The notes under the pieces are model-generated. The model was not told the DNA's origin. It was given only the letters and a program-made list of their open reading frames with translations, and made no database searches. A stretch of DNA of 64,000 nucleotides from CAVRCA01 sp965218045 (GTDB lineage Bacteria > Pseudomonadota > Alphaproteobacteria > Acetobacterales > Acetobacteraceae). This document shows positions 29,209 through 38,402 of this stretch, piece by piece; the first letter of the stretch is position 1, and each line of letters starts with the position of its first letter. Both the position numbers and the translations under genes were made by a program. The DNA lies in contig CBDCJX010000011.1 in assembly GCA_965218045.1 (NCBI GenBank), forward strand, positions 372,001 to 436,000, read 5' to 3'.

Positions 29209-30360
29209 TCGTGCCGTAGCCCCGTCGACCAGGGCGAGCACCGCGTGCGCCGCCGCTTGCGAGGGTGCCCCCCTGGGCGGGTGCAGCGTCCGCAACACCG
29301 CGCTGCTCGCCGCGCGCTGCGCCGCGCCGGCGGACGGGTCGGTGAGCAGCGGCAGCAACGCGGCGGCGAGCCGTTCGGGCGTGCAATCCTGCTGCAAGAG
29401 CTCGGGAATGATCGGCCGATCCGACAACAGGTTGAGCAGCGAGGCGTGCCGCACCTTGATCATGCGGCGCACCAGGGCGGCGGTCAGCGGGTTGACCCGG
29501 TAGGTGACCACCATCGGCACGCCGGCCATCGCCAGTTCGAGCGTCGAGGTGCCCGACTTGGTCAGCGCGGCGGTGCTGGCGGCGAAGCCATCATGCTTGT
29601 CGGCGAGCGTGCTGACCACGACCGGCGGCACCGACCAGCCGGCGGTTGCTTGCAGCACCGTGGCGGCGACGGGCGCCGCGACCGGCACCACCGGGACCAG
29701 GCCGGGCACGTCGGGGGCGAGCCGTTGCAAGGTTGCAGCCAGCACCGGCAACAACCGACCTACCTCGGTACGCCGGCTGCCGGGCATCAAGGTCAGCACC
29801 GGCGCGTCCGGCGCGATCCGGTGCGCGGCGCGGAACCGCGCCGCATCGCCCTGGTTGGCGCCGCTCTCCAGCACCGGGTGGCCGACGAAGCTCGCCGGCA
29901 GGCCGTGGCGCGCGAAGAAGGCCGGCTCGAACGGCAAGAGGCACATCAGCGTCTCCCATAAGCCAGGAAACCGCTTCACCCGTCCCTCGCGCCAGGCCCA
30001 GACCTGGGGTGCGACATAGTGCGCGCGCGGGATGCCGAGCGGCTGGATGGCCCGCAGCACCCGCAGGGCGAAGCCGGGGCTGTCGATCGTCACCACGGCA
30101 TCGGGCCGCAACCGGGCGATGTCGGCGACGGTCTCGGCGAGCCGCCGCTGGAGCGGGCGCAGCCGGGGCAACACCTCCAGCAGGCCCATCAGCGCGAGCT
30201 CGTGCATCGGAAACAGGGTGTCGAGCCCGCGCCGCGTCATCTCCTCGCCGCCGATGCCGGCGAAGCGCAGCTCCGGGCGCGCCTCGGCCAGCGCTGCCAT
30301 CAGCCGGGCCCCGAGCACGTCGCCGCTGGCCTCGCCGGCGATCAGGTAGATCAGCGCCAT
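29200..30360 (-). CDS. lpxB: lipid-A-disaccharide synthase
   Basis: GT19 enzyme joining UDP-2,3-diacylglucosamine and lipid X to make the lipid A disaccharide at the inner face of the membrane. 386 residues with the diagnostic N-terminus IYLIAGEASGDVLGARLM, GIGGEEM, VTIDSPGFALRVL (catalytic Asp region), HYVAPQVWAWREGRVK and the nucleotide-binding LMPGSRRTEVGRLLPV. The usual upstream lpxA/fabZ/lpxI partners are not in the window; the upstream gene is a serine hydrolase. Confidence 0.96.
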   Translation of the reverse strand: MALIYLIAGEASGDVLGARLMAALAEARPELRFAGIGGEEMTRRGLDTLFPMHELALMGLLEVLPRLRPLQRRLAETVADIARLRPDAVVTIDSPGFALRVLRAIQPLGIPRAHYVAPQVWAWREGRVKRFPGLWETLMCLLPFEPAFFARHGLPASFVGHPVLESGANQGDAARFRAAHRIAPDAPVLTLMPGSRRTEVGRLLPVLAATLQRLAPDVPGLVPVVPVAAPVAATVLQATAGWSVPPVVVSTLADKHDGFAASTAALTKSGTSTLELAMAGVPMVVTYRVNPLTAALVRRMIKVRHASLLNLLSDRPIIPELLQQDCTPERLAAALLPLLTDPSAGAAQRAASSAVLRTLHPPRGAPSQAAAHAVLALVDGATARSL

Positions 30361-30381
30361 CCGAGGATTGGCGTCGGCCTC

Positions 30382-31650
30382 TCAGTCCATCACGGCCGCG
30401 TTGACCATGTCGCGCAGCACGCCGCGGTAGTGCACGCGCTGACGCGGCGACTGCATCATCCAGACCACGACGAGGTCGCGCGCCGGATCGACCCACATGT
30501 AGGTGCCCCCTGCGCCGCCCCAGTACCAGTCACCGATGTCGCCGGGAAACGGCGCCACGCCCGCCCGCGTGCGCACCGCGACCCCGAGGCCGAACCCGTA
30601 GCCTGGCACAGGGAGGTAGTAAGGTCCGGGTTTGACCGTCCCCAGCTGGTCGGCGGTCATGAATCGCTCGGTCTGCGGGCCGATCACGCGATGGCTGTCC
30701 AATGCGCCGCCAGCGAGCATCGCCTGGAGGAAACGCGCGTAGTCCTCCGCCGTGGACACCATGCCGCCGCCGCCCGACTGCATCCTCGGCGGGTGGCGCG
30801 GGTCGCCGACCTTGGCGTTCACGCCGATCGTTCGGTCGTCGCTGAACGGCTCGACGATGCGGTCCTGCCGTGCTGCGTCCGGCACACCAAAGCTGGTGTC
30901 CGTCATGCCCAGCGGGTCGAGCACGTGCGCCTTTTCGTAATCATAGAGCGATTGGCCCGATATCACCTCCACCACCCGCCCCAGCACGTCGATGCTGTAG
31001 CTGTAGTCCCAGGTGGTGCCCGGCTGGTAGCCGAGCGGCAGCTTTGCCAGCCGTTGCACGAATGTTGCGAGATCCGGGTCGCCGGCTCCCAAATTCGCCC
31101 GCTGATAGGCTTTCTTCACCGGCGTGTCGCCGAAGAAGCCGTAGGTCAGGCCCGAGGAGTGGAGCATCAGGTCCCGCACCCTGATCGGTCGCTCGGCCGG
31201 CACGAGACGCATGCCGTCGGACGATTCCGGGTCCGGCACGCCGACCTGCATGGAGGCGAACTCGGGCAGGTATTTCGAGACTTTGTCGTCGAGCGCGAGG
31301 CGGCCTGCCTCCAGCAAGGTGAGCGCCGCCACCACGGTGATCGGCTTGGTCATGGAATAGATGCGGAACAGGTCGTCCGCATGCATCGGTTCGTTGCCTT
31401 GCGGATCGCGGCTGCCGACGGCTTGCTCGTAGGCGACCTTGCCGTGCCGAGCGATCAGCAGCACCGCGCCGGGTATCACGTGCTGGGCCACGTCTTGTTT
31501 CAACCGGGCGGTTATCGCATCGAGCTGTTGCGCATTGAGCCCAACACTGGCCGGGTCGGCTCGTGGCAGCTCGGCCGCCGGAGCAAGGCGCCACAAGCCC
31601 AACATGATGCTGGTCAGCAGCAGGAGCTTGGCTCCGCGTCCTCCGCTCAT
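30382..31650 (-). CDS. serine hydrolase of the beta-lactamase/EstB family, exported
   Basis: 422 residues with a hydrophobic signal (LLLLTSIMLGLWRLAPAAEL). The nucleophile motif S-x-x-K is SMTK in FRIYSMTKPITVVAAL. The catalytic Tyr is in TWDYSYSIDVLG, and the conserved WGGAGGTYMWVDP stands in for the KTG-like strand. This pattern is typical of family VIII esterases and penicillin-binding-like hydrolases rather than resistance beta-lactamases. A four-unit GGCAAC repeat lies upstream of the start. Substrate unknown. Confidence 0.88.
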   Translation of the reverse strand: MSGGRGAKLLLLTSIMLGLWRLAPAAELPRADPASVGLNAQQLDAITARLKQDVAQHVIPGAVLLIARHGKVAYEQAVGSRDPQGNEPMHADDLFRIYSMTKPITVVAALTLLEAGRLALDDKVSKYLPEFASMQVGVPDPESSDGMRLVPAERPIRVRDLMLHSSGLTYGFFGDTPVKKAYQRANLGAGDPDLATFVQRLAKLPLGYQPGTTWDYSYSIDVLGRVVEVISGQSLYDYEKAHVLDPLGMTDTSFGVPDAARQDRIVEPFSDDRTIGVNAKVGDPRHPPRMQSGGGGMVSTAEDYARFLQAMLAGGALDSHRVIGPQTERFMTADQLGTVKPGPYYLPVPGYGFGLGVAVRTRAGVAPFPGDIGDWYWGGAGGTYMWVDPARDLVVVWMMQSPRQRVHYRGVLRDMVNAAVMD

Positions 31651-31703
31651 GACGTTCTCTCCCGGTGCTGTTCGTTTTCACGAGGAGACTATGGGAGCCG
31701 CCT

Positions 31704-31727
31704 GGCAACGGCAACGGCAACGGCAAC
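31704..31727. repeat. hexanucleotide tandem repeat GGCAAC x4
   Basis: Four perfect copies of GGCAAC in tandem, located 54 bp upstream of the serine hydrolase start (minus strand) and just downstream of the hisI stop. It occupies probable promoter space of the hydrolase gene. Copy number changes would alter spacing there. Confidence 0.85.
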
Positions 31728-31736
31728 ACGGCACGG

Positions 31737-32135
31737 CTAGGCGGGCGAGCCGCCGTACAGCGTCTCGGGCGAGATTTCGGGGGCGGCGATCTCGGCCAGC
31801 GCGCCGTTGCGAACCGCGCGATAGAAACAGCTCCGGCGTCCGGTGTGGCAGGCGACGCCGGTCTGGTCGACCAGCAGCAGCACGGTGTCGCCGTCGCAAT
31901 CGAGGCGCAGCTCGATAAGGCGTTGGGTCTGGCCGGAGCTCTCGCCCTTGCGCCACAGCGCGTTGCGGCTGCGGCTGAAGTAGCAGACCTGGCCGGTGGC
32001 GAGCGTTTCGGTCAGCGCCGCGCGGTTCATCCACGCCAGCATCAGCACCTCGCCGGTGTCGTGCTGCTGCGCAATGGCGGGCACGAGGCCGTCGGTGTTG
32101 AACGCGACGGCTTCAAGGATCGCTTGCTGATTCAT
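31737..32135 (-). CDS. hisI: phosphoribosyl-AMP cyclohydrolase
   Basis: Third step of histidine biosynthesis, opening the purine ring of PR-AMP. 132 residues, a stand-alone HisI without the HisE domain. Family features: EVLMLAWMNRAAL, CYFSRSRNALWRKGESSGQ, the metal-binding DCDGDTVLLLVDQTG and the zinc cysteines in GVACHTGRRSCFYR. ATG 32135 gives the standard length; an upstream Met (32207) adds a non-conserved leader. No other his gene is adjacent. Confidence 0.95.
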   Translation of the reverse strand: MNQQAILEAVAFNTDGLVPAIAQQHDTGEVLMLAWMNRAALTETLATGQVCYFSRSRNALWRKGESSGQTQRLIELRLDCDGDTVLLLVDQTGVACHTGRRSCFYRAVRNGALAEIAAPEISPETLYGGSPA

Positions 32136-32314
32136 GCCCGCTATCTGGGCGCGACGCGGCCGCAGGTCAAAGCTGAGTGGCCTCGGAGGGCAGGCCTCGG
32201 AAGGCACCGATTACAGCTTCGCTGCAACGAATGGTGGTGCAAAGCGGGGGGCATTACGCCTATTTTAGGCGACCGGTAACGTAGCCTCGGCACTCCAGGG
32301 ATCAGGATAGCGAC

Positions 32315-32752
32315 GTGGGCTCCAGCGAACTCTACGAAGCCGACATTCTGGAGTGGTCCGAGCGACAGGCTGAACGGCTGCGCCGCGTCGCCGCCGATGA
32401 CCGGCTGAACGCAAACTCGCCCGATTGGCCCAACATCATCGAGGAGATCGAGAGCGTGGGCCGCAGCGAGCTATCGTCGGTTCAGTCGCTGCTGCTCCAG
32501 GCCCTGGTTCACATGTTGAAAGCCGAGGCGTGGCCGCTCGCGAGGGACACGCCGAGCTGGAGGGCCGATGCGGTCAACTTCCGCTCACAAGCAGCGCTGC
32601 GATTTTCCCCATCCATGCGCCAGCGGATCGACGTGGGCGATCTCTACGCCAAGGCACTCCGTGGCCTGCCGGCGACGCTGGATGGTCAGGCACCAGCGCC
32701 GTTGCCGGCTACGTGCTCGGTGACGCTCGATGAGCTGCTTGGCGACGAGTAG
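32315..32752 (+). CDS. DUF29 family protein
   Basis: 145 residues, GTG start at 32315. The N-terminal ELYEADILEWSERQAERLRR and DWPNIIEEIESVGRSELSSVQSLL blocks are the hallmark of DUF29, a helical protein family common in cyanobacteria and alphaproteobacteria whose function is unknown. It opens a small accessory patch with a broken DUF2971 gene and a Uma2 gene, all families often found in mobile or toxin-like contexts. Confidence 0.85.
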   Translation: MGSSELYEADILEWSERQAERLRRVAADDRLNANSPDWPNIIEEIESVGRSELSSVQSLLLQALVHMLKAEAWPLARDTPSWRADAVNFRSQAALRFSPSMRQRIDVGDLYAKALRGLPATLDGQAPAPLPATCSVTLDELLGDE

Positions 32753-32775
32753 GCGGTCCCAGTGGGATCCAGCCG

Positions 32776-33373
32776 TCAGATCGCCTGAAGAGGCGTTGAT
32801 GAACAGCAGACCTCGATTCCCTTCACCTCCGGCATGAAGCTCGAAAGCATGGCAAGCACGCCTCTTCGAGAGACCTCCTGATGGCGCGCTGGTCCGACGA
32901 TGATTTTTTTGATCGGGAGCGCCAGATACTCGTGCACCGGCCCTCTCCTCTCAGAGCTGATGGGAGGATCAGAATCGTGTCGCCATCCTATCGGATAATG
33001 ACGCGACATCATGCCCGAACGCTGCAGGAATTTGAGAGAGTGCTGATACTCCCTCGGTATAGTGGGCTTAAGCCGCCACTCCCTCTCTGATGCAAAGGCG
33101 GGCAGAGAACGTATATTCCTGGCTGTCATTCAAACAGGAGAGGTGTGTTGCCCAAAGGGCTCGGCTTTCTAACATGCTCACCAGCTTCTCGCCCGTTGTG
33201 TAGTGCCACAACATGCCGGTAGGCTTTTTGGATAGCATCCGGGTTATCTCCAATCCTACGTTGGATTGACCTATCGATCTCATCATTCCCTCAAGAACTC
33301 GAAAAATGATGTAGTCGTCCAACGCTGGCCCCTGAGTTTGGGGGATGCCGGGAACGGGCCGGTGATTTTTCAT
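32776..33373 (-). pseudogene. DUF2971 family gene, internally deleted and frameshifted
   Basis: The first 100 codons from ATG 33373 carry the DUF2971 N-terminal motif LWHYTTGEKLVSMLESRALWATHLSCLNDSQEY, ending at a stop near 33068. A second frame overlapping the same DNA (33129 down to 32776) carries the family C-terminus: FASEREWRLKP, then ALPIKKIIVGPARH and VCCSSTPL. Intact members have over 100 residues between LNDxxEY and the EWRL block, so a deletion with frameshift occurred near 33090. Lower GC than neighbouring genes. Confidence 0.75.
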
Positions 33374-33491
33374 CTGCGGTCATCCTGATGCCGGAATTTT
33401 ACAGTCGGCTTCACAACGTCGTCGGCAATACAAAAATCGCCGCCTTCAGGCCGAGGTGGCATCATAGTTCTGGTGTAGAGTCAGCGCGGCG

Positions 33492-34097
33492 CTACCTTCC
33501 GGCAGACGCCGCCTTGGCGATGCCAGCCTCTCGGTCGGACAGGTCCACGTTCTCGTAAAACTCCGCAACAGGAACCTCGATGCCGATCTCCGGCATCCGC
33601 AACACGTCGCTGGCAGTCAGTGCGGTCGCCGTCCAGTCACTCTCCTCGTCGTCCCGTCGAAACACGGTCAGGGCTACGCTGGCGTGTTCCAGCGTCACGT
33701 AGCGGCGGACCGATGCGACGGCGCGATACTCGCGGAGCTTGTCGATCCGATCAATCAGCCCGGAAGCCGGGCTGATTACCTCGAACACGACGACCACCCC
33801 CGGAACCACCCGCGCAGTTCCGTCCAGCTTGGCGCAGGTGACAAGCGCGTCCGGGTAGCGGACGGCGTCGCCAATCGTCGCGACGCCGGCGTCAGGGCCG
33901 AGCGGCCGGCAGGCGCTCCTACCCAGTCGCGTGCGCAGAGCCAAAAGAATGTTCTGCGTCGTCTGGCTGTGATTGATCGAGCCGCCCGTCGTGGCGACCG
34001 GGTGGCAACCGTCGAACTCGTAGCGTGCGTCCTGAGCGTGGGCCCAGTCGAAGAAAGCCTCCCGCGTCATGCGCGGCTTGCGAACCATGACGCTCAT
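33492..34097 (-). CDS. Uma2 family (PD-(D/E)XK-like) putative endonuclease
   Basis: 201 residues. Uma2 landmarks are present: RMTREAFFDWAHAQDARYEFDG near the start, INHSQTTQNILLALRTRL, then RYPDALVTC (the catalytic-region Asp) and VVVFEVISP (E-x-I/V strand), with a Lys-containing DKLREYRAVASVRRYV helix. The family has a restriction-endonuclease-like fold but cellular function is unknown; members are abundant in cyanobacteria and scattered in other bacteria. Start at 34097 (MSVMVRKP) follows an AGG. Confidence 0.85.
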   Translation of the reverse strand: MSVMVRKPRMTREAFFDWAHAQDARYEFDGCHPVATTGGSINHSQTTQNILLALRTRLGRSACRPLGPDAGVATIGDAVRYPDALVTCAKLDGTARVVPGVVVVFEVISPASGLIDRIDKLREYRAVASVRRYVTLEHASVALTVFRRDDEESDWTATALTASDVLRMPEIGIEVPVAEFYENVDLSDREAGIAKAASAGR

Positions 34098-34159
34098 CGC
34101 CACGCCTGTAGCACGACCCGGCACGGAGTGTCCTCTGGCCCCTCCGGCCGGGAGCCAGC

Positions 34160-35392
34160 TCAGGCGGCGCGCGCTCGCTGCGGCATGCGGTCACGGGGGC
34201 GGAACCGGCGCCTTGCCGCCGCCGGCTGATTCTGTGGCGCGCGCGGCGCAGCATCGGCGGGCACGTCGCCGATCGGCTGAAGCTTCATCCCGGTGAGCTT
34301 CTCAATCGCTCGCAGCGCGGCGCGCTCGGACGCATCGCAAAACGAGATCGCCACACCGCCGGCACCCGCTCGCGCGGTGCGGCCGATGCGGTGGACGTAG
34401 CTTTCCGGCTCCACTGGCAGGTCGAAATTGACCACGTGCGAGATGTTCTTCACGTCGATGCCGCGCGAGGCGATGTCGGTCGCGACCAGCACCCGCGCGC
34501 GCCCCGAACGGAACCGGTCGAGCGATTTCTCCCGCGCGGACTGGCTCTTGTTGCCGTGCAGCGCCTCGGTCGGAATCCGCGCCGCCTCCAGGTGTTCGGC
34601 GACACGGTTGGCGCCATGCTTGGTGCGGGTGAACACGATCACCCGATCCATCGCCGCGTCACCCAGCAGCCGCACCAGCAACGCCCGCTTGCCGGCGGTC
34701 GCGACGTGGTGCACGTGCTGCGCGATCTTCTCCGGAGTGCGTACCTCCGGCGTGACCTCGACCCGGCGCGGCTGGCGCAGGAACCCCTGGGCGAGCTGGG
34801 CCACCGCGTCCGGCATGGTGGCCGAGAACATCAGCGACTGGCGCTCGCGCGGCAAGGCGGCGACCACCCGGCGGATGTCGTTGATGAAGCCGAGATCGAG
34901 CATCCGGTCGGCCTCGTCGAGCACGAAATGGGTGACCTGATCGAGCACCAGGTGGCGCGTGCTCATCAGGTCGCGGATGCGGCCGGGGGTGCCGACAACG
35001 ATGTCGGGGCCGCGACGCATGCGCTCCTCCTGCGGCCGTCGGCCGACCCCGCCGAGGATGACGCAGGTGGACAGCCGCTGCCCGGCACCGTAGGCGCGGG
35101 TCGCCGCCTCGATCTGCAACGCGAGCTCGCGCGTCGGTGCCAGGATCAGCGCCCGGGTGTGGAACGGCCGCGCCCGGGTCGGCGTGGCAGCGAGGTGCTG
35201 CAGGATCGGCAGCATGAACGCCGCCGTCTTGCCGGTGCCGGTCTGCGCGATGCCGAGCAGATCGTGTCCGTCCAGCACGGACGGGATGGCGCCGGCCTGA
35301 ATCGGTGTCGGCACGACGTATTTTTGCGCGGCGAGCGCGCGCAGCAGGGGCTCGGCCAGGCCGAGTGAGGCGAACGTGATGTTGTCTGACAA
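34160..35392 (-). CDS. rhlE: DEAD-box RNA helicase, RhlE type
   Basis: ATP-dependent RNA helicase of about 410 residues. Q motif (FASLGL ... PTPIQAGAIP), motif I AQTGTGKT, Ia PTRELALQ, II DEAD (VLDEADRMLDLGF), III SAT (MFSATMP), V VATDIASRGID and VI HRIGRTARAG are intact; the C-terminal tail is Arg/Pro-rich, as in RhlE. The TTG at 35392 (SDNITFASLGL) matches the usual start; an ATG at 35548 would add about 52 unlikely residues. The long leader to 35618 could hold regulation, as cold-induced helicases often have. Confidence 0.9.
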   Translation of the reverse strand: MSDNITFASLGLAEPLLRALAAQKYVVPTPIQAGAIPSVLDGHDLLGIAQTGTGKTAAFMLPILQHLAATPTRARPFHTRALILAPTRELALQIEAATRAYGAGQRLSTCVILGGVGRRPQEERMRRGPDIVVGTPGRIRDLMSTRHLVLDQVTHFVLDEADRMLDLGFINDIRRVVAALPRERQSLMFSATMPDAVAQLAQGFLRQPRRVEVTPEVRTPEKIAQHVHHVATAGKRALLVRLLGDAAMDRVIVFTRTKHGANRVAEHLEAARIPTEALHGNKSQSAREKSLDRFRSGRARVLVATDIASRGIDVKNISHVVNFDLPVEPESYVHRIGRTARAGAGGVAISFCDASERAALRAIEKLTGMKLQPIGDVPADAAPRAPQNQPAAARRRFRPRDRMPQRARAA

Positions 35393-35618
35393 GCTGAAAG
35401 AAATCCCCAGCGCCGGCCGGTCGGGAGCGAAGCCCGCGCGGCAACCGTGCGCCTTGTCGTCCACCTCCCCCGCGTAATGATGGGGCGGACCAGTTTCGGA
35501 TAAGATTTTTCCGGGAAGGGTGCGGCCCGCCGAACGGCGGAGCACCAATTACGCGATCACGGAAGTCCCGAGGCGCTATATCGGGCGAACCGGAGAGAAT
35601 CGCAAGCCTTGTTCGCGC

Positions 35619-36833
35619 CTAGCCGCCGTGCGCGCGCAGGATCGCCAAGCCCCGGCCGAGATCGGCGATCAGGTCGGCGGTGTCCTCGAGCCCGACATGC
35701 AGGCGCATCAGCGGCCCGCCGAAATCGGCCGACCCGACGGTCCGCGTCACATACCCGGTGGTCGGCAGCGCCAGGCTTTCGTAGCCGCCCCACGAGGCGC
35801 CGATGCCGAACAAGCTCAGGCTCTCGATCATTGCCTCGACGGCGGCGGTCGGGTACTCGGGTCGGAACACCACGCCGAACAGGCTGGCGGCACCGGAGAA
35901 GTCGCGCGCCCAGATCGCGTGGCCGGGGGCGCCGGGCAGGGCGGGATGCAGCACTTGCAGCACCTCCGGCTGCTCGGACAGCCAGCGCGCGACCGTGAGC
36001 CCGGCCTGCATCTGCGCCTCCAGTCGAACGCCCAGGGTGCGCAGGCCGCGCATCGCCAGCCAGCAATCGTCGGGGCTGGCATACTGGCCGAGCAACAGCG
36101 ACGTGCTCCGGACCCGCTCCCAATGCGCGTCGCTGTTGACGGTGACGCTGCCGAGCATCAGGTCGGAATGGCCGCCGGCATACTTGGTGAGCGCCTGGAT
36201 CGAGATGTCGACCCCGTGCGCGAATGGCTGGAAGAAGTGAAAGCCCCAGGTGTTGTCCATCAGCACGGTGGCGCCACGGGCATGTGCCACGCGGGCGATC
36301 GCACCGACATCCTGCATCTCGAAGGTGTGGCTGCCCGGGCTCTCCACATAGACCACGCGAGTGTTCGGCCGCATCAGCGCGCCGAGCCCGTCCTGGTCGA
36401 TCTCGGGCCGGTAATAGGTCGTCTCCACCCCGTAGCCGGCGAGGAACCGGTCGCAGAAATTCCGCGCCGGGCCGTACACGCTGTCCGGCATCAGGCAATG
36501 GTCGCCCGCCTTGAGGTAGGCGAGCAGCGGCGTGGTGACCGCGGCGAGCCCCGAGGAGACGATCTGGCAACGCCTGCCGCCTTCGATGTCGGCGATCATG
36601 TTCTCCAGCGCGAAATGCGTCTCGGAGCCCATGATGCCGTAGACCAGCGCCTGCTCGAGTCGGTTGCCGGCGGCGGCGCGGCGCTCCTGCATCGTCGGGT
36701 ACAGCACGGTCGAGCCGCGTTGCAGCGGCGGATTGACGAAGCCGTGCGCGCGGGTGCCGGCGCGGCCGAGATGCGACAGCCGGGTCCGGAACCGATGCCC
36801 CCCTTGACCCGAGCCTGGGCGCTCTTCGGTCAT
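35619..36833 (-). CDS. metC: cystathionine beta-lyase (PLP-dependent)
   Basis: Cleaves cystathionine to homocysteine, ammonia and pyruvate in methionine synthesis. 404 residues of the Cys/Met metabolism fold: VNPPLQRGSTVLYPT near residue 33, YGIMGSETHFALE (substrate and phosphate contacts), VSSGLAAVTTPLLAYL, and the PLP Lys in ALTKYAGGHSD near 220, with MDNTWGFHFF just before. It begins 3 bp after the sseA-like stop and is the last gene of a four-gene leftward operon. Cystathionine gamma-synthase activity cannot be excluded. Confidence 0.9.
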   Translation of the reverse strand: MTEERPGSGQGGHRFRTRLSHLGRAGTRAHGFVNPPLQRGSTVLYPTMQERRAAAGNRLEQALVYGIMGSETHFALENMIADIEGGRRCQIVSSGLAAVTTPLLAYLKAGDHCLMPDSVYGPARNFCDRFLAGYGVETTYYRPEIDQDGLGALMRPNTRVVYVESPGSHTFEMQDVGAIARVAHARGATVLMDNTWGFHFFQPFAHGVDISIQALTKYAGGHSDLMLGSVTVNSDAHWERVRSTSLLLGQYASPDDCWLAMRGLRTLGVRLEAQMQAGLTVARWLSEQPEVLQVLHPALPGAPGHAIWARDFSGAASLFGVVFRPEYPTAAVEAMIESLSLFGIGASWGGYESLALPTTGYVTRTVGSADFGGPLMRLHVGLEDTADLIADLGRGLAILRAHGG

Positions 36834-36836
36834 GGC

Positions 36837-37673
36837 CTAGCTCTCCACCGGGGTATCAGCACGACCGCCCCATTCGGTCCACGACCCGTCATACACCGCA
36901 CCCGGTCGCAGGCCCGCCAAGGCCATCCCGAGGGTGAGGATACAGGCGGTGACGCCGGTGCCGCAGCTCGTCACCACCGGCCGCGATCCGTCCACGCCGG
37001 CGGCGACGAAGCGGTCGCGCAGCGCGGCAGGCGGCAACAGGGTCTGGTCGGGGCCGAGCAGCTCCGTGTAGGGCAGGTTGCGCGAGCCGGGGATGTGGCC
37101 GCCGCGCATGCCGGGGCGCGGCTCCGGCGTGGTCGCATCGAAGCGGCCCTTGGCGCGCGCGTCGAGCACCAGCTCGACATGTTGATCAACGTTGAGCAAG
37201 ATATCGCCAATGCCACGTAACCAGCCGGCGCGGAAGTCGGGCCGGAACTCTGCGGGACGCGCGGGGGTAGGCTCGCCGCTCTCGGTCGGCCGGCCCTCTT
37301 TCGCCCATTTGGGCAGGCCGCCATCGAGCACCGCCGCCTGGTCGTGGCCGAACAGGCCCATCAGCCACCACCCGCGCGCCGCCGAGGCGAGGCCCTTCTG
37401 GTCGTAGAACACCACGCGGGAGGCATTGGACACGCCGAACGCACCGATCAGCCGGGCGAAGCGGCCAGCGCTCGGCACCATGTGCGGCAGGTCGCTGTCC
37501 AGGTCGGCGATGTCGTCGATGTCGAAATACTGCGCCCCCGGAATGTGCGCCCTGGCGAATTCCGCCCGCCCGTCGCGTTGCTCGTTGGGCAGGTATTTGG
37601 TGGCGTCGAACACGACGAGGTCGGGCTTGCCGAGCTCGGCCGCCAACCATTCGGTGCTCACCAGCGGTTCCAT
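36837..37673 (-). CDS. sseA: 3-mercaptopyruvate sulfurtransferase (two-domain rhodanese)
   Basis: 278 residues with two rhodanese domains. The active Cys lies in the loop CGTGVTA near residue 236 (typical mercaptopyruvate sulfurtransferases have CGSGVTA; rhodaneses have CRxGxx), so transfer from mercaptopyruvate is expected. The N-terminal inactive domain has LVVFDATKYLP and AHIPGAQYFD. It lies 12 bp after alaX and 3 bp before metC, giving the operon a sulfur amino-acid theme. Confidence 0.92.
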   Translation of the reverse strand: MEPLVSTEWLAAELGKPDLVVFDATKYLPNEQRDGRAEFARAHIPGAQYFDIDDIADLDSDLPHMVPSAGRFARLIGAFGVSNASRVVFYDQKGLASAARGWWLMGLFGHDQAAVLDGGLPKWAKEGRPTESGEPTPARPAEFRPDFRAGWLRGIGDILLNVDQHVELVLDARAKGRFDATTPEPRPGMRGGHIPGSRNLPYTELLGPDQTLLPPAALRDRFVAAGVDGSRPVVTSCGTGVTACILTLGMALAGLRPGAVYDGSWTEWGGRADTPVES

Positions 37674-37685
37674 GAGACCCTCCTG

Positions 37686-38402
37686 TCAGGCGGCGGGCGC
37701 GATGGTGATGCGCCGGTTCTGCCTGCCCTTGTTCTCGATCTTCAGCACCAAAATGGCGCCGATCTCACCGGTGCGGGCGACATGGGTGCCGCCGCAGGGT
37801 TGCAGGTCGATCGGCTGCTCGCTGGTGCCGATCCGCACCAGCCTGACGCGCCCGCCGCCGCGCGGCGGCTTGACCGAGAGAGTGCGTACCAGGCCGGGAT
37901 CGCTGTCCAGGATCGCTTCGTCCACCCACTCGGCGCTGACCGGATGGTCGGCCGCGATCAGCGCGTTGAGCCCGTGCTCGAGCGCCTCCTTGGACGGCGG
38001 GACCGGCAGGTCGAAATCCAGTCGCGAGCGATCGACGCCGATCTGCCCGCCGGTCACCGCCGCCCCTTGGATCAGATTGCACAGCAGATGCAAGCTGGTG
38101 TGCATCCGCATCAGGCGCTCGCGCCGCGGCCAGTCGAGCACCGCTTCGACCGTGGTTCCGGGCGCTGGCGCGACAGCACCGTCGGCCGGCAGGTGCAGCA
38201 CCGTCTCGCCCTCCCCCTTGAGGGTGTCGGCGATCGTGGTCTCGCCGCCATCCCAGCGCAGCACGCCGCAATCGCCGGGCTGACCGCCGGAGCGGGCGTA
38301 GAACACCGTGCGGTCGAGCACGATCCCGTCCGGCCCGACCGCGATCACCGTCGCCGATGTGCTGGTGCGTGTGGGCTGGTCGAGGAAGATCTTCTCGGTC
38401 AC
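37686..38402 (-). CDS. alanyl-tRNA editing protein (AlaX-like)
   Basis: Trans-editing domain that removes wrongly attached Ser (or Gly) from tRNA-Ala. 238 residues: AlaRS second-additional-domain pattern with FYARSGGQPGD, zinc ligands in HTSLHLL (H-x-x-x-H) and CGGTHVARTGEIG (Cys and His). The frame stays open far upstream, but GTG 38402 overlaps the NUDIX gene's stop in a GTGA; an ATG four codons earlier (38414) also fits. Confidence 0.9.
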   Translation of the reverse strand: MTEKIFLDQPTRTSTSATVIAVGPDGIVLDRTVFYARSGGQPGDCGVLRWDGGETTIADTLKGEGETVLHLPADGAVAPAPGTTVEAVLDWPRRERLMRMHTSLHLLCNLIQGAAVTGGQIGVDRSRLDFDLPVPPSKEALEHGLNALIAADHPVSAEWVDEAILDSDPGLVRTLSVKPPRGGGRVRLVRIGTSEQPIDLQPCGGTHVARTGEIGAILVLKIENKGRQNRRITIAPAA

